In this document: positions 16,340 through 24,607 of the stretch, piece by piece
Numbering within the stretch: position 1 is the first letter of the stretch
Layout: every line of letters starts with the position of its first letter
DNA from: Alteribacter natronophilus
Lineage (GTDB): Bacteria > Bacillota > Bacilli > Bacillales > Salisediminibacteriaceae
Assembly (NCBI RefSeq): GCF_006007885.1
Contig: NZ_VCRO01000001.1
Coordinates: 1,054,001-1,118,000 of the forward strand
Direction: 5' to 3'
Length of the DNA stretch: 64,000 nt
Made by a program: the position numbers and the translations under genes
The notes under the pieces: model-generated
Databases searched by the model: none
What the model saw: only the letters and a program-made list of their open reading frames with translations
Told to the model about the DNA's origin: nothing

Positions 16340-16693
16340 TTATTTCACTTCTTCTTCAAACATGCTTTCAAATCTGGCGTTCATCTGTTCGTCCGTATAC
16401 CCCATCTGACGAAGACGGCCGGCAAAGTTCTGTGCCCAGAGTTTCAGGCGCTGTGCCATTTTCTTATACTTTTTCGCCTGCTTCGAACCTTTCTCCTCTT
16501 TTGCACGCCCTTCGGCATTGCTCATCACATTTTCAGAGATAAACAGGCCGCGCCATACGTCCTCTTCCTCAAACTCATCAGCATGACTGTTAAAGTGATC
16601 AATAACTTTTTTGTAGTACTGGTCAAATGTCTTAAACGGAATTTCTTCCTCCATGTTCAGATACGTATGTATTTCCCTGTACAATTCCTGCAC
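16340..16693 (-). CDS. Conserved-looking hypothetical protein, helical
   Basis: About 117 residues, soluble, strongly charged and predicted helical. It has an acidic centre (DEFEEEDVWRGLFISENVMSNAEGR) and a basic stretch (EEKGSKQAKKYKKMAQRLKLW). GTG at 16693 is chosen because GGAG lies 8 bases upstream; the GTG at 16702 is too close to it. Not recognised. It lies downstream of brxB on the same strand but behind a terminator, so it may have its own promoter in the 16694-16772 gap. Confidence 0.6.
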   Translation of the reverse strand: MQELYREIHTYLNMEEEIPFKTFDQYYKKVIDHFNSHADEFEEEDVWRGLFISENVMSNAEGRAKEEKGSKQAKKYKKMAQRLKLWAQNFAGRLRQMGYTDEQMNARFESMFEEEVK

Positions 16694-16772
16694 GCCGGAC
16701 ACTCCTTATTGTTGAAAATCTGCAGGGCAGATTTCAGTTTCCATTTATAATTTCCACGAAAAATTATAGCAT

Positions 16773-16800
16773 ATAAAAAAGGAGGCTTCCACCTCCTTAT
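16773..16800 (-). terminator. Terminator after brxB
   Basis: AAGGAGG/CCTCCTT stem (16779-16785 / 16792-16798) followed on the minus strand by TTTTTTAT, 9 bases after the brxB stop. Confidence 0.88.
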
Positions 16801-16808
16801 ACAGGTGC

Positions 16809-17234
16809 TTATTTAAAATACTGGTCGAACGCTTTTTCCAGGTTTGACACAACTTCAATCGGTTCATGACCTTCGATTTCATGACGTTCGAGCATTGTCT
16901 GGATTTTACCGTCCTTTAAAAGGGCAAACGACGGAGACGACGGTTCATAACCTTCGAAATATTCTCTGGCCTTCGCAGTGGCTTCACGGTCCTGCCCGGC
17001 GAAAACAGTTACATAATTGTCTGCCTTCACTTCGTAATTCTTCATATAGTGGGCAGAAGGACGTGCAATACCGCCTGCACAGCCGCAGACAGAGTTAACC
17101 AGTACAAAGGTTGTCCCTTCTTTACCGAACACTTCCTCCACCTGTTCAGGTGTTGTAAGCTCTGTATATCCTGCGTCAGTCATATCTTTTCTTGCCGTCT
17201 GTACGACATCATTCATAAACAGCTGAAAATCCAT
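16809..17234 (-). CDS. brxB: Bacilliredoxin BrxB (YqiW)
   Basis: 141-residue thioredoxin-like protein of the YphP/YqiW (DUF1094) family, which removes bacillithiol from S-bacillithiolated proteins. The diagnostic CGC active site is in NSVCGCAGG near residue 52. [32 protein letters not shown] is typical of the family. ATG 17234 ([10 protein letters not shown]) is preferred; the upstream GTG at 17246 abuts the ribosome site. It implies a bacillithiol-producing organism. In B. subtilis it also neighbours yqjA and tRNA-Arg. Confidence 0.93.
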   Translation of the reverse strand: MDFQLFMNDVVQTARKDMTDAGYTELTTPEQVEEVFGKEGTTFVLVNSVCGCAGGIARPSAHYMKNYEVKADNYVTVFAGQDREATAKAREYFEGYEPSSPSFALLKDGKIQTMLERHEIEGHEPIEVVSNLEKAFDQYFK

Positions 17235-17364
17235 TAACGAAAACACTCCTTTATGATAGCCTTACTTCGTATTTTACACGTTTTAAAGTGAATTACCAAG
17301 TATTTGTGTTCAGTACATGCCCTTATTTCAGCGTTTACCTCCCGAATCGTCTGCTCACACATGA

Positions 17365-17400
17365 AAGGCATGCCTCCATATTGAACAGGAGGCATGCCTT
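17365..17400 (-). terminator. Hairpin after the zinc-binding lipoprotein gene
   Basis: AAGGCATGCCTCC and GGAGGCATGCCTT form a perfect 13-bp stem (17365-17377 / 17388-17400), 28 bases after the stop. The T run is short, but strength and position suit a terminator. Confidence 0.7.
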
Positions 17401-17428
17401 CTTACAATTTCAGAATTCGGACTTAAAA

Positions 17429-18718
17429 TCAGTCGTTCAGTGCTGTTTCAAGCACTTCAAGGTTTCGGCGCATAAGGCTAAAGTAATCTTCATCGTTTTC
17501 CAAATCCTCTTCGGTGAGTGCTTCAAGGTTATGAAGCCACAGATCTTCCGCACCGATTTCACTTCTCACTGTTTCTGCAATGTTTGTCGGGATGTTCTGT
17601 TCGAACATGACGTAATTGATATTGTTTTCTTCGGCGTAGGCAATGGTTTCCTCAAGCTGCTGGATGGATGGTTCATTTGTCGGCGAGATGCCTGCAATAC
17701 CAACCTGCTGAATCCCGTAGCGCTCTTCCCAGTAACCATAACCGGCGTGGGAAACGATAATGGTATCCCGGTCCTTATTGTCCGCCATTTCCTGATACTC
17801 TTCATCCAGTTCCTCAAGATCTTCTCTCAGAGTTTCAAAGTTTTCCGTGAAGTATTCTTCTGCTTCAGGACGCAGATCGATCAAGGCATCTTTGATGTTT
17901 TCAGCAAGCTCGGATGCGCGAATCGGATCAAGCCACACGTGCGGATCTTCATCCCCGTGGTCGTGGTCATGGGAATGATCATGCCCGTGATCGTCGTCTT
18001 CATGGCCGTGGTCATCTTCCTCATGGCCGTGGTCATGATCGTCTTCGTGTCCGTGATCATCTTCCTCATGGCCGTGGTCATGATCGTCTTCGTGTCCGTG
18101 ATCATCTTCCTCGTGGCTGTGGTCATGATCGTCTTCGTGTCCGTGATCATCTTCCTCATGGCCGTGGTCGTGATCGTCTTCGTGTCCGTGATCATCTTCC
18201 TCGTGGCCGTGGTCGTGATCGTCTTCGTGTCCGTGTTCATCTTCCTCGTGGCTGTGGTCGTGGTCGTCTTCATGTCCGTGATCATGATCATGGTCGTGGT
18301 GATAGTCAATGAGATCAATACCGTGTGCAGCTTCAAGAATTTCGACATTCTCGCCTTCAAGAATCTCACTGATCATGTCTGTAAAACCTTCAAAACCTGC
18401 CCCGTTGTAAATAAACAGATCGCCATCCGCCACACTGATCATCTGCTGTGCAGTGGGCTCGAACGTATGGGCATCCGCTCCGGGTGGTACAATATTTTCA
18501 ACTTCAACGTGCTCTCCCCCTATTTTCACCGCGAAATCTTCAAGAGGGTAAAGTGTTGTGTATACAGATAACGGATCAACGTCCTCGTCGGATGCAGTTT
18601 CGTCGTCACTGTCGTCAGTCTGGCCCTGATCGTTTACATCCTCGTCTGTCCCGCAGGCAGCAAGAAAAGCAGAAGCTGCCAGCATGGAGGAAAACGCCGT
18701 CATTTTAAATCTTTTCAA
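17429..18718 (-). CDS. znuA: Zinc ABC transporter substrate-binding lipoprotein (ZnuA/AdcA type) with large His-rich loop
   Basis: 429 residues, far longer than a usual ZnuA (about 300). The signal peptide ends in lipobox LAAC (Cys22), so the protein is lipid-anchored outside the membrane. The first lobe has LSVYTTLYPLEDFAVKIGGEH and PPGADAHTFEPTAQQ with a Zn-binding His. A His/Asp/Glu-rich stretch at about 140-260 carries six 15-residue repeats. The second lobe has DPHVWLDPIRA, IVSHAGYGYW and NEPSIQQLEETIAYAEEN. The start is TTG 18718 with AAAGGGG 9 bases upstream. No permease or ATPase gene is adjacent. A Zur-type promoter lies upstream. Confidence 0.9.
   Translation of the reverse strand: MKRFKMTAFSSMLAASAFLAACGTDEDVNDQGQTDDSDDETASDEDVDPLSVYTTLYPLEDFAVKIGGEHVEVENIVPPGADAHTFEPTAQQMISVADGDLFIYNGAGFEGFTDMISEILEGENVEILEAAHGIDLIDYHHDHDHDHGHEDDHDHSHEEDEHGHEDDHDHGHEEDDHGHEDDHDHGHEEDDHGHEDDHDHSHEEDDHGHEDDHDHGHEEDDHGHEDDHDHGHEEDDHGHEDDDHGHDHSHDHDHGDEDPHVWLDPIRASELAENIKDALIDLRPEAEEYFTENFETLREDLEELDEEYQEMADNKDRDTIIVSHAGYGYWEERYGIQQVGIAGISPTNEPSIQQLEETIAYAEENNINYVMFEQNIPTNIAETVRSEIGAEDLWLHNLEALTEEDLENDEDYFSLMRRNLEVLETALND
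18005..18274 (-). repeat. Six in-frame 45-bp tandem repeats coding His-rich zinc loop
   Basis: Six consecutive 15-residue units of the form HEDDHDHGHEEDDHG (residues 149-238 of the lipoprotein), differing only by Gly/Ser at position 8 and one Asp/Glu change. Flanking sequence at 140-148 and 239-260 is also His-rich but irregular. Near-identity of the DNA units suggests recent expansion and possible copy-number variation. Confidence 0.95.
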
Positions 18719-18733
18719 TGGTATGTACCCCTT

Positions 18734-18793
18734 TCGTAATCGTTACGTTTTATAACCACTGAAGATTATATCGGACTAATTACGATTTGTAAA
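18734..18793 (-). promoter_or_regulatory. Zinc-lipoprotein promoter with two Zur boxes
   Basis: The minus-strand promoter is TTTACA (18788-18793), a 17-base spacer and a perfect TATAAT (18765-18770). The spacer with adjacent bases holds ATCGTAATTAGTCCGAT (18770-18786), matching the Zur dyad in 14 of 16 fixed positions. A second near-match, TCGTAATCGTTACGT, lies at 18734-18748 between the start site and the ribosome site. A weaker half-site is near 18797-18813. Repression by Zn-bound Zur is strongly implied. Confidence 0.82.
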
Positions 18794-18956
18794 CAGGAAT
18801 CATAACGATTTATCAATTTCCAGCTGCTTATTTTGGCTAAACGGGTAAACAGCTTTTGAAAAAAAGCCCGCATCAGGGTCCCCCTGTGGATTACACTGCT
18901 GCAGGAAACCCGCTGTAACAGACGAAACCGGCACCCATCGGGTACCGGTTCAGTCG

Positions 18957-19427
18957 TCAGGACGTTTTAAGTATCGATTCAAGGTATTCATTCATTTCCT
19001 TCTGCAGGGTAACCAGGTCAGGAAGAATGGCTCTGATGGCCTCATCGTTCCGTTCCTTGACAGCTTTCAGAAACTGTTCCTGAACGTCCTGGTGCTTCAT
19101 CTTCCATTTGTCGTCCTGATTATGAAAATCCTTGTCCTTCAGCTTGCCCTCTTTCTTCATTTCCCGGTATTTTTTTATAAGCGTCTCCAGTTCCTGTACA
19201 ATCATAAGCCACTCTTCTTTCATGGCAGGTTCATACCTTTCGATGAGCAGCTCGTAGTAGAAGTTCAGGTGCGGACGCATTTTATCATACTTTAGATGTA
19301 CAGTCTCATGTGTGCGGGCCGATTCCTCTCTTCCTTCCGGCGATTCCTCAGCAGCGATCAGGCCTGGAAACTGTGTCAGCGCAGCCGTGAGAAGAGCGGC
19401 GACCATGAAACATTTTAACTTCTTCAT
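18957..19427 (-). CDS. Secreted helical protein of unknown function
   Basis: 156 residues with a clear signal peptide (MKKLKCFMVAALLTAALTQ..., cleavage probably after LIAA near 26). The mature part is about 130 residues, strongly charged and helical with heptad-like spacing (EELLIERYEPAMKEEWLMIVQELETLIKKYREMKKEG). No Cys in the mature part and no recognised domain. A weak hairpin with arms AACCGG/CCGGTT follows at 18926-18950. It stands alone between the zinc lipoprotein and the bkd operon. Confidence 0.7.
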   Translation of the reverse strand: MKKLKCFMVAALLTAALTQFPGLIAAEESPEGREESARTHETVHLKYDKMRPHLNFYYELLIERYEPAMKEEWLMIVQELETLIKKYREMKKEGKLKDKDFHNQDDKWKMKHQDVQEQFLKAVKERNDEAIRAILPDLVTLQKEMNEYLESILKTS

Positions 19428-19552
19428 TTCTTACACCTTCCTTTTTTAACTGCCGTTTTGCCGGAAACAGCAGCGAATCTGAACTTAGTTTTTCTAAAAC
19501 GACTGCAGATTATCCCAGCCGGTTCACTGTCTTTCTTGTCACAGTAAACAGT

Positions 19553-19581
19553 AAGACCCCTCAGCTGAGCTGAGAGGTCCT
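19553..19581 (-). terminator. Terminator after bkdB
   Basis: GACCCCTCAG and CTGAGAGGTC arms (19555-19564 / 19570-19579) pair with one mismatch, 16 bases past the bkdB stop. The T run is poor. Confidence 0.6.
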
Positions 19582-19596
19582 GGATTAAAATGACGA

Positions 19597-20907
19597 TCAG
19601 TATAGTCGGATCGTATCTCCGTTCATATTTTCAAGAGTATTCTTAACATCCGCCATAAACTTGCCGCAGATAAGCCCGTCCAGTACTCTGTGGTCCAGTG
19701 ACATACAGAGATTAACCATGTGCCGGACAGCAATCGCATCGTTGTCAAGGACAACCGGTTTTTTCACAATTGATTCCACACTGAGAATCGCAGCCTGGGG
19801 ATGGTTGATAATCGGCTGGCTCTGTACGGAACCGAATGAACCGGTGTTGTTTACCGTAAACGTGCCGCCCTGCATATCCGCCTGAGTGATACTTCCTGTT
19901 CTCACCCGTCCTGCAAGTTCATCAATCTGGCGGGCAAGACCTTTAATCGTCTGTTCGTCAGCATGCTTTATCACAGGTACGAACAGGGACTCTTCCGTCG
20001 CTACGGCAAGAGAAATGTGAACGTCTTTGTGACGGACAATTTTGTCTCCCTGCCAGCTGGAATTGATTTGCGGATACTTCTTCAGTCCGTCTACAACAGC
20101 TTTAACAAAGAACGGAAGGAATGTAAGCTTCATGTCCTCCTGTTCCGCAAAGGACTGTTTCACTTTATTTCTGTACTTTACAAGGTCAGTAACGTCAACT
20201 TCAACCATCATCCAGGCATGCGGGGCTTCATGCTTTGATTTAACCATGTTCTGGGCAATGGCTTTCCTTACACCGGAAACAGGGATTTCTTCTGTGCGCC
20301 CTTTTGAAACAGGCTGAGGTGATGGAGCCTGTACAGGAGCCTCCTCCTGTGCCTGGCGCGCCGTTTCTTTTGCAGCCATTTCTTCCGGTGCAGGCTGTCT
20401 GCCGGCAGCAGGTTCACGAGGCTTTTCATCCTGCTTCGGCACAGAGCCGGTATCGATCAGCTTCTGAAGATCCTTGCGGGTGATCCTTCCTCCCCGCCCT
20501 GAACCTGTTACCTGCTCAAGGTTGATTGAGTGTTCCTGAGCGAGTCTGAGAACAGCAGGAGAATAACGTTTCTTCTCGGATGTGTCCGCCTGTGCCGGCT
20601 CATCTGTACTTTCCTCTCCGGAAGAAGCTTCAGGAACAGGGGAAGATGCACTTTCCTCCGCTTCCTCACCTTCCACGTTCATTGTACAGATGACTTCACC
20701 GACGCTGATGGTCTCATCTTCGCCGGCAATAAGTTCGGCGATGGTACCGGCGTAGGATGATGGGACTTCCGCGTTTACTTTATCGGTCATTACTTCTGCA
20801 ATAGGATCGTATTTATTTACCTGGTCGCCGGGTCCGACGAGCCATTTTGTAATCGTTCCTTCTGTCACACTTTCCCCAAGCTGGGGCATTGTAATATTAG
20901 TCGCCAC
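19597..20907 (-). CDS. bkdB: Branched-chain 2-oxoacid dehydrogenase E2 (dihydrolipoyl acyltransferase)
   Basis: 436-residue core of the branched-chain keto acid dehydrogenase complex, transferring isobutyryl, isovaleryl or 2-methylbutyryl groups to CoA. There is one lipoyl domain (1-78, with lipoylated Lys in EVMTDKVNAEV), an Ala/Pro/Glu linker, an E1/E3-binding domain (RYSPAVLRLAQEHSINLEQVTGSGRGGRITRKDL near 114-147), a second linker and the catalytic domain ending SLDHRVLDG with the active-site His and Asp. GTG 20907 follows GGAGGT. Last gene of the bkd operon. Confidence 0.96.
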   Translation of the reverse strand: MATNITMPQLGESVTEGTITKWLVGPGDQVNKYDPIAEVMTDKVNAEVPSSYAGTIAELIAGEDETISVGEVICTMNVEGEEAEESASSPVPEASSGEESTDEPAQADTSEKKRYSPAVLRLAQEHSINLEQVTGSGRGGRITRKDLQKLIDTGSVPKQDEKPREPAAGRQPAPEEMAAKETARQAQEEAPVQAPSPQPVSKGRTEEIPVSGVRKAIAQNMVKSKHEAPHAWMMVEVDVTDLVKYRNKVKQSFAEQEDMKLTFLPFFVKAVVDGLKKYPQINSSWQGDKIVRHKDVHISLAVATEESLFVPVIKHADEQTIKGLARQIDELAGRVRTGSITQADMQGGTFTVNNTGSFGSVQSQPIINHPQAAILSVESIVKKPVVLDNDAIAVRHMVNLCMSLDHRVLDGLICGKFMADVKNTLENMNGDTIRLY

Positions 20908-20928
20908 TTTCAGGCACCTCCGGTTCGT

Positions 20929-21912
20929 TTAAAATTCAGCCAGATCTCGCATGGCAGCTTCAACTTTATCTGCATTGACCATAAACTCTTTTTCCATCGT
21001 TGGTGCATAAGGCATCGCAGGAACATCCGGGCCAGCCAGGCGTTTAACCGGCGCATCGAGGTCAAACAGGCACTCCTCGGAAATAATGGCGGATACTTCG
21101 CTCATGATACTTCCTTCCTTATTGTCTTCTGTGACAAGGAGTACTTTTCCTGTTTTCTTCGCCGCTTCCACAATGGCTTCACGGTCAAGCGGGTAAACAG
21201 TACGCAGGTCAAGGATGTGGGCACTGTACCCGTCTTTTTCCAGCTGTTCGGCAGCCTGCATGGCAAAGTGGACACAGAGACCGTATGTAATTACGGTAAT
21301 ATCCTCTCCCTCACGCTTCACATCTGCTTTTCCAAGCGGAAGAGTATAATCTTCTTCAGGAACCTCGCCTTTAATCAGACGGTAGGCGCGCTTGTGCTCA
21401 AAGAACAGTACCGGATCGTCATCGCGAATCGCGGCTTTAAGGAGTCCTTTTACATCGTACGGTGTTGATGGAATGACAATTTTCAGGCCCGGTACGTTCG
21501 CAAACAGCGCTTCAACGGACTGGGAATGATAAAGAGCACCGTGTACCCCGCCCCCGAATGGTGCACGGACGGTGATCGGGCATTGCCAGTCATTGTTTGA
21601 CCGGTAGCGGATTTTCGCAGCTTCCGATACGATCTGGTTAACAGCAGGCATAATGAAATCTGCAAACTGCATTTCCGCAATCGGACGCATCCCGTACATG
21701 GCCGCACCGATTCCGACACCGGCAATAGCCGATTCAGCCAGCGGTGTATCAAGTACGCGGTATTCCCCGAACTGATCGTAAAGTCCGTCTGTGGCGCGGA
21801 ATACTCCTCCGCGGCGCCCGACATCCTCTCCAAGAACGAACACGTTGTCGTCCCGCTCCATTTCCTCTCTGATTGCCATAGTTACTGCTTCAATATAGGA
21901 TTTGACAGCCAT
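20929..21912 (-). CDS. bkdAB: Branched-chain 2-oxoacid dehydrogenase E1 beta
   Basis: 327 residues from ATG 21912, the exact length of B. subtilis BkdAB; GGAGGGG lies 9 bases upstream, so the longer frame to 21957 is rejected. Transketolase-like beta chain with VFVLGEDVGRRGGVFRAT near the N-terminus (TPP activation Glu), FGGGVHGALYHSQSVEALF in the centre, and the C-terminal domain ITYGLCVHFAMQAAEQL. With BkdAA it decarboxylates keto acids of Val, Leu and Ile. It starts 4 bases after the bkdAA stop. Confidence 0.96.
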   Translation of the reverse strand: MAVKSYIEAVTMAIREEMERDDNVFVLGEDVGRRGGVFRATDGLYDQFGEYRVLDTPLAESAIAGVGIGAAMYGMRPIAEMQFADFIMPAVNQIVSEAAKIRYRSNNDWQCPITVRAPFGGGVHGALYHSQSVEALFANVPGLKIVIPSTPYDVKGLLKAAIRDDDPVLFFEHKRAYRLIKGEVPEEDYTLPLGKADVKREGEDITVITYGLCVHFAMQAAEQLEKDGYSAHILDLRTVYPLDREAIVEAAKKTGKVLLVTEDNKEGSIMSEVSAIISEECLFDLDAPVKRLAGPDVPAMPYAPTMEKEFMVNADKVEAAMRDLAEF

Positions 21913-21916
21913 CGAA

Positions 21917-22912
21917 TCATTCCCCTCCGTATACGTGATCGTAAGCCGTAGAAGCATCAGCGTAAGGTGCTTTTTCAGCGTAATCCGTTGCTTCGTCGAT
22001 CACTTTTCTGAGTCGGTCTTTCATTTCCGTTTCCTTATCTTCTGTCAGAACGCCGGCTTCACGCAGGTAGTCACCAAAAGTAAAGATGGCATCCAGCTTC
22101 TTCGCTTCCTCCACTTCCGAACGCTCACGGTAAACACTGTCATCATCGTCACTTGAATGGGGCGTCAAACGGTAGGAAACCGTTTCAATCAGGGATGGTC
22201 CTTCACCGCTCAGTGCGCGGATCCGTGCGTTTTTAACTGCTTCATATACTGCAAGCGGATCATTTCCGTCCACAGTTTCCCCGTGGATGCCATACCCGAC
22301 TGCCCGGTCTGATACTTTTTCACAGTTAAGCTGCTTGTCATACGGAACAGAAATGGCGTATTTATTGTTCTCACACATAAAAATGACAGGCAGGTCGTGC
22401 ACACTTGCAAAGTTTACACCTTCATGGAAGTCTCCCTGGTTGGAAGAACCTTCTCCGAACGTTGTAAAGCTTACAAATTCCTCACCTTTCATCTTGGCTG
22501 CAAGAGAGATTCCTACAGCGTGGGGAACCTGAGTCGTTACCGGGGATGAGCCTGTTACGATTCTGTTCTTCTTCTGACCGAAATGGCCCGGCATCTGACG
22601 CCCGCCGGAGTTTGGATCCTCGGCTTTCGCAAATCCGGAAAGCATCAGGTCTTTTGGAGTCATGCCGAAAGCAAGAACTACACCCATATCACGGTAATAA
22701 GGGAGAACGTAATCCACATCCCGGTCAAGAGCCATAGCTGCTCCTACCTGGGCTGCTTCCTGTCCCTGGCAGGAAATCACAAACGGAATCTTACCAGCAC
22801 GGTTTAACAGCCACATCCGCTCGTCAATCATCCGGGCTAGAAGCATCTGCTCGTACATTTCAAGTACACTTTCATCAGTCAATCCTAATTGTTCATGGCG
22901 CTGTTCAGCCAT
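21917..22912 (-). CDS. bkdAA: Branched-chain 2-oxoacid dehydrogenase E1 alpha
   Basis: 331 residues (B. subtilis 330). The thiamine-diphosphate motif GEGSSNQGDFHEGVNFA...CENN is intact near 150-185, and the regulatory-loop region has YRLTPHSSDDDDS. The N-terminus binds the E1 beta tail. The ribosome site is GGAGGG before ATG 22912. The gap to lpdV upstream is 204 bases, unusually large for this operon, and is filled by a MITE-like repeat. Confidence 0.96.
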   Translation of the reverse strand: MAEQRHEQLGLTDESVLEMYEQMLLARMIDERMWLLNRAGKIPFVISCQGQEAAQVGAAMALDRDVDYVLPYYRDMGVVLAFGMTPKDLMLSGFAKAEDPNSGGRQMPGHFGQKKNRIVTGSSPVTTQVPHAVGISLAAKMKGEEFVSFTTFGEGSSNQGDFHEGVNFASVHDLPVIFMCENNKYAISVPYDKQLNCEKVSDRAVGYGIHGETVDGNDPLAVYEAVKNARIRALSGEGPSLIETVSYRLTPHSSDDDDSVYRERSEVEEAKKLDAIFTFGDYLREAGVLTEDKETEMKDRLRKVIDEATDYAEKAPYADASTAYDHVYGGE

Positions 22913-22957
22913 TATGTTCCCTCCTTTAATTCGTAAACCACTGATTTTTGCTCTTTA

Positions 22958-23112
22958 CGTAAGATTGCTGTATTACTCCAATACAGGCGGACGCTTTCCG
23001 CGGGCAGGACCTTAACCTTCTCTCGCCTGCGGTGTCTTCTGCTCCTGCTTTTCCCGCCGGAGTCATCGCCTTTCGTTTCATACACTTCTTGTTAAAAGCA
23101 GCAGTCTCTCCA
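22958..23112. repeat. MITE-like intergenic repeat, copy 1
   Basis: About 155 bp bounded by AAGATTGCTGTATT on the left and AAAAGCAGCAGTCT on the right (imperfect terminal inverted repeats). Inside are the conserved left block GGCGGACGCTTTCCGCGGGC and a right block CCGGAGTCATCGCCTTTCG. Related copies are at 45961, 49290 and 62484. It lies inside the bkd operon between lpdV and bkdAA. No open reading frame. Confidence 0.75.
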
Positions 23113-23116
23113 TTTA

Positions 23117-24541
23117 TCAGCTGTGAATGGCTTTTCCGTCAACTGCGAGAGCTGCTTCTCCAACTGCTTCAGAGAGGCTCGGGTGTGGATGAATTGTTTC
23201 TGCCACTTCCCAGTGTGCTGCATCGAGCATCTTTGCCACTGCTGCTTCGGAAATCATGTCCGTTACGTGCGGGCCAATCATATGAACACCGAGAAGGTCG
23301 TCTGTTTTCGCATCGGAGACGAACTTAACAAATCCTGTTGTATCGCCGTATACGAGTGCCTTCCCGATCGCCTTGAAAGAAAAGGTTCCCGTCTTCACTT
23401 CATAGCCGCGCTCTTTTGCAGCCTGCTCGGTAAGACCGACATTGGCAACTTCCGGTGAGGAATACGTACATTTGGCTACCTGGTCAGGATCCACATAGTG
23501 ACCTCCGTCACCAAACATGTGCTCAACAGCTGCTATTCCCTCATGGGATGCCACGTGGGCAAGCTGAAGACCGCCAATTACATCACCGATTGCATAAATA
23601 TGGGATTCCTTCGTCTGGTAATTCTCATTAACAGCGATAAAGCCTTTCTCAACCTTAATATCCGTGTTCTGAAGGCCGATATCATCCACGTTGGCTGCAC
23701 GGCCGACGGAGACCAGCACTTTTTCCGCGGAAACGGCTTTCGTCTCTTCCTTGTGCTCATAAGGAACCGTCATCATGTCGTCCTGCTGTTCAACCTGATC
23801 TGCCTTTACCTTTGCGTCGGTGATAACTGTAACACCTTTCTTCTTCAGGGCCCGTTTCATTTCTTTGGAAATATCCTCATCCTCAAGCGGGAGAACGCGG
23901 GAAGCGTATTCAAGAATGGTTACATCCACACCGAAATCAGCCAGCATGGAGGCCCATTCAACCCCGATCACACCGCCGCCGATGATGGCAATTGATTCAG
24001 GAAGGGATTCCATCTTCAGGGCATCATCCGATGAAAGTACCGTAGTTCCGTTCAGTTCCAGTCCCGGGAGCGTCCGCGGATGACTGCCTGTTGCGATCAG
24101 AACATGCTTCGGTACGATCATGGCATTATCGGTTCCATCGTTATTCTCCACACTGATCGTTCCCGGAGACGGTGAAAAGATGGAAGGTCCGAGTATGCGG
24201 CCGAAGCCTTCAAAAACATCGATTTTACCTTTTTTCATAAGGTGCTGTACACCTTTATACAGCTGGTCGACGATCTTGTCCTTACGCTTCTGCACCTGAC
24301 TGAAGTCAAGTTCGGCCGTTCCTGCATTCACGCCAAATTCACTGCTTTTCTTTACTGTCTGATAAACTTCTGCACTTCTCAGAAGCGCCTTACTCGGAAT
24401 ACAGCCGTTGTGCAGGCACGTGCCTCCAAGTTTTCCTTTTTCCACGATCGCAACGGACGCGCCGAGCTGTGCAGCACGAATTGCTGCAACGTAGCCGCCG
24501 GTACCCGCTCCAAGTATTACGAGATCGTATTCATGAGCCAT
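23117..24541 (-). CDS. lpdV: Dihydrolipoyl dehydrogenase, bkd operon E3
   Basis: 474-residue FAD disulfide oxidoreductase that reoxidises E2 dihydrolipoamide with NAD+. FAD site ILGAGTGGYVAAIRAA at the N-terminus, redox pair GGTCLHNGCIPSKALL near 40, NAD domain IAIIGGGVIGVEWASMLADFG near 185, second FAD motif YAIGDVIGGLQLAHVASHEG near 325, and C-terminal active-site HPHPSLSEA with the catalytic His-Glu pair. GAGGAGGAG precedes ATG 24541. Confidence 0.96.
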   Translation of the reverse strand: MAHEYDLVILGAGTGGYVAAIRAAQLGASVAIVEKGKLGGTCLHNGCIPSKALLRSAEVYQTVKKSSEFGVNAGTAELDFSQVQKRKDKIVDQLYKGVQHLMKKGKIDVFEGFGRILGPSIFSPSPGTISVENNDGTDNAMIVPKHVLIATGSHPRTLPGLELNGTTVLSSDDALKMESLPESIAIIGGGVIGVEWASMLADFGVDVTILEYASRVLPLEDEDISKEMKRALKKKGVTVITDAKVKADQVEQQDDMMTVPYEHKEETKAVSAEKVLVSVGRAANVDDIGLQNTDIKVEKGFIAVNENYQTKESHIYAIGDVIGGLQLAHVASHEGIAAVEHMFGDGGHYVDPDQVAKCTYSSPEVANVGLTEQAAKERGYEVKTGTFSFKAIGKALVYGDTTGFVKFVSDAKTDDLLGVHMIGPHVTDMISEAAVAKMLDAAHWEVAETIHPHPSLSEAVGEAALAVDGKAIHS

Positions 24542-24607
24542 AGGTTACTCCTCCTCTTATAACCTCTCATGAGGGTACGGACATTGCCGCACCCTTTCCG
24601 AGGCTGT

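Noticed and set aside
18005-18274. Possible CRISPR array from regular repeats
   Set aside because: Units are contiguous 45-bp coding repeats without unique spacers, in frame within a lipoprotein gene.
17288-18571. 427-codon plus-strand open frame rich in Val/Ile/Phe repeats
   Set aside because: It is the antisense shadow of the His-rich repeat and lobes of the zinc lipoprotein; no ribosome site or promoter fits it.
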